Assembly (NCBI RefSeq): GCF_002797445.1
Contig: NZ_PGEP01000001.1
Location: 805,001-869,000 of the forward strand
DNA length: 64,000 nt
Direction: 5' to 3'
Source of the DNA: Acidovorax sp. 69
GTDB taxonomy: Bacteria > Pseudomonadota > Gammaproteobacteria > Burkholderiales > Burkholderiaceae_C
Part shown: positions 1 to 11,135 of the stretch, piece after piece
How positions within the stretch are numbered: position 1 is the first letter of the stretch
Layout of the letters: each line of letters opens with the position of its first letter
Notes under the pieces: model-generated
The model's database searches: none
Told to the model about the DNA's origin: nothing
What the model saw: the letters and a program-made list of their open reading frames with translations, nothing else
Program-made: the position numbers and the translations under genes

Positions 1-2348
<2,348 letters not shown>

Positions 2349-2486
2349 TATAACTTTGATAGCCAACACGCTGTGCGTGAAAGCTCAAAGATTGTTATGC
2401 CAAGTTGACGCAGTCAAAACACATAAAATCTGATTCCACTCTATGAATTCGTTGTCTTGCTCCAAGAGCAGGACGACTCCAAGTTA

Positions 2487-2600
2487 TGCCTGATGACCAT
2501 AGCAAGTTGGTACCACTCCTTCCCATCCCGAACAGGACAGTGAAACGACTTTGCGCCGATGATAGTGCGGGTTCCCGTGTGAAAGTAGGTCATCGTCAGG
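2487..2600 (+). rRNA. rrf: 5S ribosomal RNA
   Basis: A stretch of about 114 nt starts with TGCCTGATGACCATAGC and ends with GGTCATCGTCAGGC; the two ends pair as the 5S helix I. The conserved CCATCCCGAAC core lies near 2522-2532. It follows the 23S gene by about 140 bases, the normal 23S-5S order of a bacterial rrn operon. The 23S-5S spacer (2349-2486) carries no tRNA that I can recognise. Confidence 0.97.
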
Positions 2601-2612
2601 CTCTTATAGCCC

Positions 2613-2650
2613 CAAACCCCCTCAGTCTCCAAAGGACTGGGGGGTTTTGC
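2613..2650 (+). terminator. Rho-independent terminator of the rrn operon
   Basis: Thirteen bases after the 5S gene a strong stem-loop forms between AAACCCCCTCAGTC and GGACTGGGGGGTTT with a short TCCAAA-type loop, ending in a T-rich stretch. Its position directly after 5S marks the end of the operon. The next gene is on the opposite strand. Confidence 0.85.
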
Positions 2651-2763
2651 GTTTGGGGATAGGGAAATTTAGTAATGCAGCACCTCCATGGTCTGGCTAA
2701 AACTATGGGCACATAGTCCTTCTGTGTGACTATGTTCGAGCAAGCCGCCGCCCGCAGCCGCAC

Positions 2764-3870
2764 TTAGGCGCGCTGTTGCTCAGACAACAGCCTATCCTCC
2801 TGCCAGAGTTGAAACCGATGGACGCCCGCTCCATCTAGCTCTCGCTGCAACTGCTTGTCGAACCACAGCCAGTGTAGATGGGCCAGTGCTTCGCCCATGG
2901 CAAAAGTCATCTGGTGAGAATCCAGTGTGCGTTTGAACATGATGGGCAGCACGTCGGCGGCGGACAGTGAGGCCTCGTGCGCGGCTTCAAGGATTTCCTC
3001 TAGCCGATCCCTGTGATGATCTTGCAACTGCTGAATGCGTTCGTGCAGCCCCTGGAAAGGTTTGCCGTGAGACGGCAACACGAGGGTGGCAGGCGGGAGC
3101 GCAAGGTAACGAAGCAGTGACGTTAAAAAGAGTTGTAAGGGGTTGGACTCTGGCTCCGCCGCATGAACGCTGATGTTGGTAGAAATGCGGGGCAAGACCA
3201 TGTCCCCGCTGATGAGGATGGCCAATTCTTGGCAATGCAGCGCGATGTGCTCCGGCGCATGCCCATAGCCGCCGATACATTGCCAAGCTTTTCCGCCAAT
3301 GTCGATGACGTCGGCATCCATAAGGCGGCGAAAGCTGGACGGCAAGGCCGGCACCAGCGTGGGAAAGTACGACACGCGCTCCCGAACATGCCGGAGAAAT
3401 GCCTCATCCTGCATGCCGTGCAGTACGTAGAAGTCGGCGCTGGCCTCACCGCCGAATCCATTGCGATCATAAGCAGCGGTCCTGGCGACGTTGTAATCGG
3501 TGGCGCTGATCCATAAAAGCACTTGCCAACGCTCGCATAACCAATGTGCCAGACCGATGTGATCTGGGTGCATGTGGGTCACGATCACCCGCAAAATGGG
3601 AAGCCCTTCCAGGCTGCTGAGAAAAATCTGCTCCCACTGTGCCCGCGTCCCCGCGCTGTCGATGCAGCAGTCCACTACCGTCCATCCATCCACTAGAGCA
3701 CCGCTGGCATTTGGTTGCCGGTCGCGCAGCAGCCACAGGTTGATGTGGTTGAGTGCAAACGGCAGTCCCATTCGAACCCACTTAATGCCTGGTGCGATTT
3801 CCATCGCTACGCCTTCGGTCGGCAGAGCATCGGCAAGTGGATAGTGGATCTGGTGTTCAAGTGCATTCAT
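2764..3870 (-). CDS. MBL-fold metallo-hydrolase
   Basis: A 368-residue metallo-beta-lactamase-fold protein. The metal-binding signature THMHPDHIGLAH sits near residue 105, followed by a GGYGHAPEHI histidine element, an SGDM aspartate element and a late LPSHGKPF histidine, so all ligands of a dinuclear site are present. The family hydrolyses thioesters and other esters, so with its neighbours an acyl-CoA or acyl-thioester substrate is plausible but unproven. I chose the ATG at 3870 because the longer frame would run through the palindromic operator at 3894-3915. It is divergent from the LiuR-type regulator and probably shares that control. It is longer than glyoxalase II (about 250 residues) because of a helical C-terminal extension with HLHWLW and acidic residues. 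Confidence 0.85.
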   Translation of the reverse strand: MNALEHQIHYPLADALPTEGVAMEIAPGIKWVRMGLPFALNHINLWLLRDRQPNASGALVDGWTVVDCCIDSAGTRAQWEQIFLSSLEGLPILRVIVTHMHPDHIGLAHWLCERWQVLLWISATDYNVARTAAYDRNGFGGEASADFYVLHGMQDEAFLRHVRERVSYFPTLVPALPSSFRRLMDADVIDIGGKAWQCIGGYGHAPEHIALHCQELAILISGDMVLPRISTNISVHAAEPESNPLQLFLTSLLRYLALPPATLVLPSHGKPFQGLHERIQQLQDHHRDRLEEILEAAHEASLSAADVLPIMFKRTLDSHQMTFAMGEALAHLHWLWFDKQLQRELDGAGVHRFQLWQEDRLLSEQQRA

Positions 3871-3893
3871 AGCGGTGGCGTGATGGGTTAGCA

Positions 3894-3915
3894 TTGACGT
3901 TAACGTAAACGTCAT
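3894..3915. promoter_or_regulatory. Putative LiuR operator between the MBL gene and liuR
   Basis: The sequence TTGACGTTAACGTAAACGTC is a near-palindrome of the ACGTnnACGT type lying in the divergent intergenic region. The same motif recurs at 4398-4420. MerR-family LiuR regulators of branched-chain amino acid degradation are known to bind motifs of this kind (TTTACGT/ACGTAAA). Binding here is inferred. Confidence 0.75.
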
Positions 3916-3994
3916 GCAATTGATGCATTGTAGGGACAGGCAGTTGCAGGGCTGTCTCCTATGCGAAGCTGACCCTGCCGCGCCCAACACCACC

Positions 3995-4390
3995 ATGGCC
4001 AACACCTACACCATCAGCGACCTCGCCAAAGAGTTTGATCTCACTACCCGGGCGATCCGATTTTACGAAGACATGGGTTTGCTGCAGCCGGAGCGAACCG
4101 GCCCTGCCGGTAGAAGCCGCGTCTACAGTGCCCGCGATCGCACCCGACTGCGCCTCACGCTCCGTGCCAAGCGCCTGGGCCTGTCTCTGACAGAGGCCAA
4201 GGAGATCATCGACCTCTACGACAGCCCGCGAGACACCGGGGTGCAGTTGCGCAAGTTTCTCGATGTGCTCGTAGTGCATCGCAAGCAACTGGAGGAACAG
4301 ATGGCCGACCTGCAGGCGAATCTGGAAGAGGTTCAAGAGCACGAAGAGGAAGCGCGCGCGCTTCTTCTGAAGGTGGAAACACAAAAATGA
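3995..4390 (+). CDS. liuR: MerR-family transcriptional regulator, LiuR type
   Basis: A 131-residue MerR protein. The N-terminal winged helix-turn-helix begins YTISDLAKEFDLTTRAIRFY at residue 4, followed by the second wing with GRSRVY and a long coiled-coil dimerisation helix (KQLEEQMADLQANLEEVQEHEE). The C-terminus has no cysteine-rich metal site, in keeping with an effector-sensing member. LiuR represses leucine/isovalerate degradation genes. That role fits here because isovaleryl-CoA dehydrogenase lies two genes downstream and two matching palindromes flank the gene. The ATG at 3995 was chosen because it gives the normal MerR N-terminus; upstream in-frame ATGs would add 27 atypical residues overlapping the operator region. 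Confidence 0.88.
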   Translation: MANTYTISDLAKEFDLTTRAIRFYEDMGLLQPERTGPAGRSRVYSARDRTRLRLTLRAKRLGLSLTEAKEIIDLYDSPRDTGVQLRKFLDVLVVHRKQLEEQMADLQANLEEVQEHEEEARALLLKVETQK

Positions 4391-4397
4391 TTCATAA

Positions 4398-4420
4398 TTG
4401 ACGTTTACGTAAACGTAAAT
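4398..4420. promoter_or_regulatory. Putative LiuR operator upstream of the thioesterase-ivd operon
   Basis: TTGACGTTTACGTAAACGTA lies immediately after liuR and ends just before a Shine-Dalgarno AGGAGA at 4422-4427 for the GTG-started thioesterase gene. The close spacing suggests that an upstream promoter overlaps the end of liuR or the operator itself. The site matches the one at 3894-3915 with small differences. Confidence 0.8.
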
Positions 4421-4432
4421 CAGGAGACCACT

Positions 4433-4894
4433 GTGAGCCTGCCCCATTTCGAGCTTCGCTGCGCCGACTATGCGGACCGCGTGCGGGACAGTTTTTCCCG
4501 CCAAGGAGCTATGCAAACCCTGGGTGCCAGCTTGGGATTGGTGGCGCCTGGTGCGGTGGACATCGAACTCCCTTGGGCGCCTGGGCTGACCCAGCAACAT
4601 GGGTTTTTGCACGCCGGCATGGTGGCGACCGCACTGGATTCGGCATGTGGGTATGCCGGGTTCACCTTGATGGGCCAGGACGCGGCCGTACTCACGATTG
4701 AATTCAAGATCAACTTGCTGGCCCCGGCGAAGGGCGAGCGTTTTCGCATGGAAGGCCGTGTCATCAAACCCGGACGCACCATCACCGTATGCGAAGGACG
4801 CGCCTTCGCCATTGAAAACCAGCAAGAAAAACTGGTGGCCACTATGGGTTGCACCCTCATGGCCGTCACCGGGCGAGACGCTATTCAAGGCTGA
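4433..4894 (+). CDS. PaaI-family hotdog thioesterase
   Basis: A 153-residue single hotdog-fold protein. The hotdog helix motif [20 protein letters not shown] (residues about 54-73) has the H-G-F-x-H-x-G pattern and the downstream acidic residue of PaaI-type acyl-CoA thioesterases. [15 protein letters not shown] is the typical beta-strand that follows. It starts with GTG after AGGAGA. It would hydrolyse an acyl-CoA, perhaps to relieve CoA sequestration during isovaleryl-CoA degradation. It is first in an apparent operon, 40 bases before the isovaleryl-CoA dehydrogenase gene and directly behind a LiuR-type site. The precise substrate cannot be read from the sequence. Confidence 0.85.
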   Translation: MSLPHFELRCADYADRVRDSFSRQGAMQTLGASLGLVAPGAVDIELPWAPGLTQQHGFLHAGMVATALDSACGYAGFTLMGQDAAVLTIEFKINLLAPAKGERFRMEGRVIKPGRTITVCEGRAFAIENQQEKLVATMGCTLMAVTGRDAIQG

Positions 4895-4934
4895 AAAGCC
4901 ACCTTTTTGTACCCATTCAGAGGAGACATTGACC

Positions 4935-6125
4935 ATGAGCATTCCCGCCAACTTTCCCGGCCTGAACTTTCAACTCGGCGAAGACATCGATGCATTACGC
5001 GATGCCGTGCGCGACTTTGCCCAGGCCGAGATTGCCCCGCGTGCCGCCGAAATCGACCGCAATGACCAGTTCCCGATGGACCTGTGGCGCAAGATGGGCG
5101 ACTTGGGCGTGTTGGGCATCACCGTGCCGGAGCAGTATGGTGGCGCTGCCATGGGCTACCTGGCCCACATGGTGGCCATGGAGGAAGTCTCTCGCGCCAG
5201 CGCCTCTGTGGGCTTGTCCTATGGAGCGCACAGCAACCTGTGCGTGAACCAGATCAACCGCAATGGCAGCGAGGCGCAAAAGGCCAAGTACCTGCCAAAG
5301 CTCATCAGTGGTGAGCATGTGGGCGCACTGGCCATGAGCGAGCCTGGCGCGGGCTCCGACGTGATCAGCATGAAACTCAAGGCCGAAGACAAAGGCGGTT
5401 ACTACCTGCTCAACGGCAGCAAGATGTGGATCACCAACGGCCCCGATGCCGACACGCTGGTGGTGTATGCCAAGACAGAGCCCGAGATGGGCGCCCGTGG
5501 GGTGACGGCGTTCCTGATTGAAAAGGGGATGCCAGGTTTCAGCGTGGCGCAAAAACTCGACAAGCTCGGGATGCGTGGCAGCCACACGGGGGAGCTGGTT
5601 TTCAACAACGTCGAAGTGCCTGCCTCGCAAATCCTGGGCGGTCTGAACCAGGGCGCCAAGGTGCTCATGAGCGGGCTGGACTACGAGCGCGCGGTACTCA
5701 CGGGCGGCCCTCTGGGCATCATGCAGTCGGTCATGGATAACGTGATCCCCTACATCCACGACCGCAAGCAGTTTGGCCAGAGCATTGGTGAGTTCCAGCT
5801 TATCCAGGGCAAGGTGGCCGATATGTACACCGTGCTGCAGGCCGGGCGCTCGTTTGCCTACACTGTGGCCAAGAACCTCGACATGCTCGGCACCGAACAC
5901 GTACGGCAAGTGCGCAAGGATTGCGCCAGTGTGATCCTGTGGACCGCTGAAAAGGCCACGTGGATGGCGGGCGAGGGCGTGCAGATCTACGGCGGTAACG
6001 GCTACATCAACGAGTACCCCCTGGGCCGCTTGTGGCGCGACGCCAAACTCTACGAGATTGGCGCAGGCACCAGCGAGATCCGCCGCATGCTCATTGGCCG
6101 CGAGCTGTTTGCCGAGACTTGCTGA
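4935..6125 (+). CDS. ivd: Isovaleryl-CoA dehydrogenase
   Basis: A 396-residue acyl-CoA dehydrogenase that oxidises isovaleryl-CoA to 3-methylcrotonyl-CoA with FAD, passing electrons to ETF. Motifs in order are the FAD/substrate region [11 protein letters not shown] (around residue 135), [11 protein letters not shown], the catalytic glutamate in LDYERAVL (Glu251), and the C-terminal [13 protein letters not shown] and [10 protein letters not shown]. The catalytic base in the LDYER helix instead of the C-terminal segment is the hallmark of isovaleryl-CoA dehydrogenases. ATG at 4935 follows GAGGAGA. It is also called liuA. Its place behind the LiuR-like site and upstream of carbonic anhydrase agrees with leucine degradation. 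Confidence 0.95.
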   Translation: MSIPANFPGLNFQLGEDIDALRDAVRDFAQAEIAPRAAEIDRNDQFPMDLWRKMGDLGVLGITVPEQYGGAAMGYLAHMVAMEEVSRASASVGLSYGAHSNLCVNQINRNGSEAQKAKYLPKLISGEHVGALAMSEPGAGSDVISMKLKAEDKGGYYLLNGSKMWITNGPDADTLVVYAKTEPEMGARGVTAFLIEKGMPGFSVAQKLDKLGMRGSHTGELVFNNVEVPASQILGGLNQGAKVLMSGLDYERAVLTGGPLGIMQSVMDNVIPYIHDRKQFGQSIGEFQLIQGKVADMYTVLQAGRSFAYTVAKNLDMLGTEHVRQVRKDCASVILWTAEKATWMAGEGVQIYGGNGYINEYPLGRLWRDAKLYEIGAGTSEIRRMLIGRELFAETC

Positions 6126-6165
6126 TCGACAACCCATTTTTCAACACTGATACACCGAGGACGAC

Positions 6166-6825
6166 ATGCCTTCATCCATTGACGACCTGTTTGTTCACAA
6201 CCGCGCGTGGGCGGCCCAAATGGAACGCGAGCGCCCCGGTTTCTTCACGAGCCTGCTGGCGCAGCAAAAGCCCAAGTACATGTGGATCGGGTGCTCCGAC
6301 AGCCGGGTTCCCGCCAACCAGATCACAGGCCTGGAGCCTGGTGAGGTGTTCGTGCACCGCAACGTGGCCAACGTGGTGGTGCCTACGGACTTGAACTGCC
6401 TGTCCACCATCCAGTACGCAGTGGACCAGTTGCATGTCGAGCACCTGATGGTGGTGGGCCACTATGGCTGTGGCGGTGTGCTGGCCGCATTGGAAGGCAT
6501 GCGTGTGGGCCTGGCCGACAACTGGATACGCCACGTGCAGGACGTGCGTGATCGCCACCGCGACCTGATTGCCTCTGTTGCTCCTGAGTGGCGCCATGAC
6601 GTGTTGTGCGAACTCAACGCCATCGAGCAGGTGGTCAACATCGCGCAGACCACGGTGATGCTAGATGCCTGGGGCCGGGGCCAGAAGGTCACTCTGCATG
6701 GATGGTGCTACGGGTTGAAGGATGGCCTCATCAACAACCTGCACATGTCGGTGGACAGCACCGAAGGGCTGGACTCGCTGTACAGGGCGGCCATTGCCGG
6801 TGTGGCTGCCGTCAAACGGCAATAG
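6166..6825 (+). CDS. can: Beta-class carbonic anhydrase
   Basis: A 219-residue beta carbonic anhydrase. The zinc and catalytic residues Cys43-Asp45-Arg47 (in GCSDSR) and His99/Cys102 (in GHYGCGG) are all present. The length matches the E. coli Can family. It interconverts CO2 and bicarbonate. It sits 40 bases after ivd. Methylcrotonyl-CoA carboxylase, encoded further on, consumes bicarbonate, so co-expression with leucine degradation is a reasonable inference. ATG at 6166 follows GAGGACGAC. Confidence 0.93.
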   Translation: MPSSIDDLFVHNRAWAAQMERERPGFFTSLLAQQKPKYMWIGCSDSRVPANQITGLEPGEVFVHRNVANVVVPTDLNCLSTIQYAVDQLHVEHLMVVGHYGCGGVLAALEGMRVGLADNWIRHVQDVRDRHRDLIASVAPEWRHDVLCELNAIEQVVNIAQTTVMLDAWGRGQKVTLHGWCYGLKDGLINNLHMSVDSTEGLDSLYRAAIAGVAAVKRQ

Positions 6826-6864
6826 TCAGCCACAGGCTGCCTACCCTCAGGCTGAGAACCCTCC

Positions 6865-8670
6865 ATGTTCCCGCAACGGCTTGACGCGCCCCAGGCCTAC
6901 GGCATTGCCAAAGCCATGATGGACGGTTTCAACCGGCACTACCGGTTGTTCCGCACCGAGTCTGCGCGGGCCAAACACCGCTTCGAAACCGGCGACTGGC
7001 ATGGCCAGCAACGGGCTCAGCGTGAACGCATCGAGTTTTATGACCTGCGCGTCAAAGAATGCGTGCGCAGACTGGAGAAGGAATTCAGTGCGGGCGCACA
7101 GACCATGGACGTTTGGCACCAGGTCAAGTTGCACTACATCGGGCTGCTGGTCAACCACCACCAGCCCGAATTGGCCGAGACCTTTTTCAACTCGGTCACC
7201 ACCAAGATCCTGCACCGCACGCATTTCCACAACGACTTCATCTTTGTGCGGCCCGCGGTGAGCACGGAGTACATCGAAAACGACGAGCCCGCCGCGCGTC
7301 CCACCTATCGCGCCTACTACCCCACGCGCGACACCCTGCCCGAGACGGTGCACAGCATCGTCGAAAACTTTCAACTCCAGCGTGAGTTTGCCAACCTGGC
7401 GCGCGACACGGCCTGTGTGGTGGCGGCCATGCGCAGCCGACTCGACAAGGTACGGCTGCGCACCAACTTTCAGGTGCAGGTGCTCACCAGCTTGTTCTTT
7501 CGCAACAAGGGCGCCTATGTGGTGGGCAAGATCATCAATGGCTTTCATGAGGTGCCGTTTGCACTGCCCATCCTGCACGACGACAACGGCCGGCTTTTCA
7601 TCGATGCCGCGCTGTTTGGCGAAGACGACATGCAGATGCTGTTCAGCTTTGCGCGCGCCTATTTCATGGTGGACATGGAGGTGCCCAGCGCCTACGTGCA
7701 GTTCCTGCGCAGCCTCATGCCACGCAAGCCGCGCGCCGAGATCTACAACGCGCTGGGCCTGGCCAAACAGGGCAAGACGCTGTTCTACCGCGACTTTCTG
7801 TACCACCTGAAGCACTCCAGCGACCACTTTCGCATCGCCCCCGGCATCAAGGGCATGGTGATGCTGGTGTTTGACCTGCCGAGCTTTCCGTTTGTGTTCA
7901 AGCTCATCAAGGACTACTTCCCGCACCAGAAGGAAACCACGCGCGAGCAGATCAAGGCCAAGTATCAGCTGGTCAAGCAACACGACCGCGTGGGCCGAAT
8001 GGCCGACACACTGGAGTACAGCGAGGTCGCCTTCCCGCGTGACCGCTTTGACGACGCCCTCATTGCCGAGATCGAAAAGTTCGCCCCCAGCCAACTGGAG
8101 ATCAGTGACCGCGACGGTGACGGCCAGACCGAGGTGATCATCAAGCACCTGTACATCGAGCGGCGCATGATTCCGCTCAACATCTACCTGCAGGAGGCCT
8201 TCGACACCGGCCTGTCAGACCCCCGCGCGCGCCAGCAGATGGAGCACAGCGTCATCGAATATGGCAACGCCATCAAGGACCTCGTGGCCGCCAACATCTT
8301 CCCCGGCGACATGCTCTGGAAGAACTTCGGCGTCACGCGCAACGGCAAGGTCGTGTTCTACGACTACGACGAGATCGAGTACCTCACCGACTGCAACTTC
8401 CGCCGTGTGCCCACGCCGCGCAATGAAGAGGAAGAGATGAGCGGCGAGGTCTGGTACAGCGTGGGTCCGCGCGATGTGTTCCCTGAAACCTTTGGCCCGT
8501 TCCTGCTCGGCAACGATGCCGTGCGCGAGGTGTTCATGCAGCACCACGCCGACCTGCTCGACGCCGCGTTCTGGCAGTCTCACAAGGAGCGCATCCAGGC
8601 GGGTCATATGTTTGATGTTTTCCCCTACGACGCGGACCGGCGCTTTGCACACGGCGCTGCGGCCTGTTGA
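6865..8670 (+). CDS. aceK: Isocitrate dehydrogenase kinase/phosphatase
   Basis: A 601-residue AceK, the bifunctional enzyme that phosphorylates and dephosphorylates isocitrate dehydrogenase and thereby switches carbon between the TCA cycle and the glyoxylate shunt. The length is that of the family (about 580-600). Recognisable elements are [12 protein letters not shown] (the ATP-binding P-loop-like segment), a PLNIYLQE region, and the kinase active-site block [25 protein letters not shown], where Asp and Asn act in phosphotransfer. It follows carbonic anhydrase by 40 bases in the same direction. Leucine degradation ends in acetyl-CoA and acetoacetate, so the glyoxylate bypass is needed and co-location makes sense. 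Confidence 0.96.
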   Translation: MFPQRLDAPQAYGIAKAMMDGFNRHYRLFRTESARAKHRFETGDWHGQQRAQRERIEFYDLRVKECVRRLEKEFSAGAQTMDVWHQVKLHYIGLLVNHHQPELAETFFNSVTTKILHRTHFHNDFIFVRPAVSTEYIENDEPAARPTYRAYYPTRDTLPETVHSIVENFQLQREFANLARDTACVVAAMRSRLDKVRLRTNFQVQVLTSLFFRNKGAYVVGKIINGFHEVPFALPILHDDNGRLFIDAALFGEDDMQMLFSFARAYFMVDMEVPSAYVQFLRSLMPRKPRAEIYNALGLAKQGKTLFYRDFLYHLKHSSDHFRIAPGIKGMVMLVFDLPSFPFVFKLIKDYFPHQKETTREQIKAKYQLVKQHDRVGRMADTLEYSEVAFPRDRFDDALIAEIEKFAPSQLEISDRDGDGQTEVIIKHLYIERRMIPLNIYLQEAFDTGLSDPRARQQMEHSVIEYGNAIKDLVAANIFPGDMLWKNFGVTRNGKVVFYDYDEIEYLTDCNFRRVPTPRNEEEEMSGEVWYSVGPRDVFPETFGPFLLGNDAVREVFMQHHADLLDAAFWQSHKERIQAGHMFDVFPYDADRRFAHGAAAC

Positions 8671-8736
8671 CCACTGCAAAACCCCCGTTTTCACCCACCC
8701 ACCTTTCATCTGAACCATTCCCAGGAGACCTTCACC

Positions 8737-9930
8737 ATGTCCGCATCCCCCCAAGACCCCATCGTCATCGTCGGCGCCGCTCGCACCCCCATGGGTTCGC
8801 TGCAGGGCGACTTCTCCAGTCTGGCCGCGCACGACCTGGGCGGCGCGGCCATCAAGGCGGCCATCGAGCGTGCCGGTGTGTCGCCCGATGCCGTGGGCGA
8901 AGTGCTGTTCGGCAACTGCCTGATGGCCGGCCAGGGCCAGGCGCCCGCACGCCAGGCAGCCTTCAAGGGCGGACTGCCCAAGGGCGCTGGCGCGGTCACC
9001 CTCAGCAAGATGTGTGGCTCCGGCATGAAGGCCGCGATGATGGCGCATGACATGCTGCTGGCCGGCACGCATGACGTGATGGTGGCGGGTGGCATGGAGA
9101 GCATGACCAACGCGCCCTACCTGCTGCAAAAGGGCCGCGGTGGTTACCGCCTGGGCCATGACCGTATCTTCGACCACATGATGCTCGACGGCCTGGAAGA
9201 CGCGTACGAGGCGGGCCGCTCCATGGGCACCTTTGGCGAAGACTGCGCCGCCAAGTACCAGTTCACGCGAGAGCAGCAAGATGCGTTTGCCACCGCCAGC
9301 GTGCAGCGCGCCAAGGCAGCCACCGAGTCCGGGGCGTTTGCGGCCGAGATCGTGCCCGTCACTGTCAAGACCCGTGCGGGCGAAACCGTGATTTCGGTGG
9401 ATGAAGGCCCAGGCAAGGTCAAGCTCGAAAAGATCGCCACCCTCAAGCCCGCCTTCAAGAAGGACGGCACCATCACGGCGGCCTCCAGCTCCAGCATCAA
9501 CGACGGCGCCGCTGCGCTGGTCATGATGCGCGAGTCCACCGCCAAAAAGCTCGGTTGCACACCCTTGGCCCGCATCGTGAGCCATGCCACCCACGCGCAA
9601 GAGCCCGAATGGTTTGCCACCGCGCCGCTGGGTGCCACGCAAAAGGCACTGACCAAGGCGGGATGGAAGTCTGAAGACGTGCAGCTGTGGGAGATCAACG
9701 AAGCCTTTGCCGTGGTGCCCATGGCACTGATGAAAGAGCTCGACCTGCCGCACGACAAGGTCAACGTGAACGGCGGCGCCTGCGCGCTGGGTCACCCCAT
9801 CGGTGCCAGCGGCGCGCGCATCATGGTGACGCTGATCCATGCGCTCAAGGCACGCGGCCTGACCAAGGGCCTGGCCACGCTGTGCATCGGCGGCGGTGAG
9901 GCCACGGCCGTCGCCCTGGAACTGGTCTGA
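8737..9930 (+). CDS. Acetyl-CoA C-acetyltransferase (thiolase II)
   Basis: A 397-residue thiolase. The nucleophilic Cys93 lies in KMCGSGMKA. The C-terminal GGACALGHPIGASGAR (His) and CIGGGEA (second Cys) complete the active site. Residue pattern and length match degradative or biosynthetic acetoacetyl-CoA thiolases (AtoB/PhaA). In this context it would cleave acetoacetyl-CoA arising from acetoacetate, the end product of leucine breakdown, into two acetyl-CoA. ATG at 8737 follows CAGGAGA. It lies 66 bases after aceK and may be in the same transcription unit. Confidence 0.92.
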   Translation: MSASPQDPIVIVGAARTPMGSLQGDFSSLAAHDLGGAAIKAAIERAGVSPDAVGEVLFGNCLMAGQGQAPARQAAFKGGLPKGAGAVTLSKMCGSGMKAAMMAHDMLLAGTHDVMVAGGMESMTNAPYLLQKGRGGYRLGHDRIFDHMMLDGLEDAYEAGRSMGTFGEDCAAKYQFTREQQDAFATASVQRAKAATESGAFAAEIVPVTVKTRAGETVISVDEGPGKVKLEKIATLKPAFKKDGTITAASSSSINDGAAALVMMRESTAKKLGCTPLARIVSHATHAQEPEWFATAPLGATQKALTKAGWKSEDVQLWEINEAFAVVPMALMKELDLPHDKVNVNGGACALGHPIGASGARIMVTLIHALKARGLTKGLATLCIGGGEATAVALELV

Positions 9931-9976
9931 CCCTGGAGGGAGATGGGATGATGGCCGCCAATTCACAAGGACAGCG

Positions 9977-11017
9977 ATGACCTCCCCACCTTCCGCAATC
10001 GCCGCGTTCTGGCGCGAATTTTCCGATGCCGAAGCGTCGCTCAAGGCCCTGCCGCTGCGAGAGAGGGTGGAGGCGGCCAACGCAGTCATCGAGCGCCACT
10101 TGACGGGCCTGGCGTTGGAAATGTCCGGCGACGCAGACGACGTGTTGCTGGACCTCATCGTCACGGCCCATGGCGGCATTGAGAACTTTCCGCTGCTGAT
10201 GCAGATGGTGGCTGCCGCACCCCCATTGCCAGGTTATCGGGTGCGCGCTTTCCGCGAGCGCACCACGCAGCCTGACTTTCCCATCGGCATGGACGGATTC
10301 GAGCTGGCGACCTCCGACGTACTGATCGCCTGCGGGCAAGACGACGGGCAAGCCGCACTGGAGATCCGTTTTGGCCGCGAAATCCCCGAGGACTACCGGG
10401 ACCACGCGTGCAACATGGCGTTCATCATGCTCGACCATGTGCTGGGTGAATATGACTTTGCCGTGAAGGTGGGGGCGGTGGATTTTGTGGAGAACGCCTC
10501 AGACCCCCGGACCCCGTGGACCCCTTTGAGCGAGTTTGCGCAGGTGTTCGACCGCTACTGGATCGACACGCTGGGGCGCACCAGCAACTTCCCCGATGGA
10601 GAACACGACTGGTCGGGCATGACCCTGTCGTTCGGCGGGCAGGACGGCGATGGCGGTGCGGAGGACATGGCCATCGTCATGATCAACCGCAGCGCCAACC
10701 CGGTGGCCATGCGCGCAGACCTCACGTACGCGCTGACCCTGGACCTGGCTGTGGGCAACCGTGATGAACTGGCCGCCGTGCAGAACCTGCAAGACCAGGC
10801 GGCCACCCTGCTGGAGCTGCCGCAACTGGGCATCATGGCTTACACCATGACACGCGCCGGGCGCCGCCAAGCCGTGTATTACGTGGGGGATGTGCCACTG
10901 GCCCAACAAGCGCTGGCGCCCCTGCTGCTACGCGATGAGGCCGGGTCGCTGGAGCTGACCACCCGCTTTGATCCTGCGTGGGCCGGCTATTTCGAGTTTG
11001 CTGCGCATTGCCCGTGA
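9977..11017 (+). CDS. Hypothetical protein, possibly DUF695-containing
   Basis: A 346-residue soluble protein without signal peptide or membrane segments. The composition is acidic and the architecture appears two-part: an N-terminal region that includes ALEIRFGREIPEDYRDHACN, and a C-terminal half with AIVMINRSANP, LTYALTLDLAVGNRDELA and a glycine-rich turn before RRQAVYYVGD. That last pattern resembles DUF695 proteins, but I could not confirm it. It starts at ATG 9977 after AAGGA and follows the thiolase closely. I do not assign a function. Confidence 0.6.
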   Translation: MTSPPSAIAAFWREFSDAEASLKALPLRERVEAANAVIERHLTGLALEMSGDADDVLLDLIVTAHGGIENFPLLMQMVAAAPPLPGYRVRAFRERTTQPDFPIGMDGFELATSDVLIACGQDDGQAALEIRFGREIPEDYRDHACNMAFIMLDHVLGEYDFAVKVGAVDFVENASDPRTPWTPLSEFAQVFDRYWIDTLGRTSNFPDGEHDWSGMTLSFGGQDGDGGAEDMAIVMINRSANPVAMRADLTYALTLDLAVGNRDELAAVQNLQDQAATLLELPQLGIMAYTMTRAGRRQAVYYVGDVPLAQQALAPLLLRDEAGSLELTTRFDPAWAGYFEFAAHCP

Positions 11018-11135
11018 GTGTTTTGAGGCCACTCTGCACGGCGCGCTCTGACCCCCAGAGTCTGGCATCACGCACTGTGGCACCTGAACTCCATCGTCGC
11101 TATCGCTTGACCGTGCTATCTCTGCAGACCACACC

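Noticed and set aside
2349..2486. Possible tRNA in the 23S-5S spacer
   Set aside because: No cloverleaf, T-loop or anticodon stem could be formed from this sequence.
3959..4951. A long minus-strand frame across liuR and the thioesterase gene
   Set aside because: It is antisense to two well-supported genes, rich in His/Gln/Gly typical of shadow frames in GC-rich DNA, and has no family motifs.
8215..10179. A 654-codon minus-strand frame antisense to aceK and the thiolase
   Set aside because: Composition (His, Gly, Arg, Gln rich) is that of an antisense shadow; the plus strand has firmly identified enzymes.
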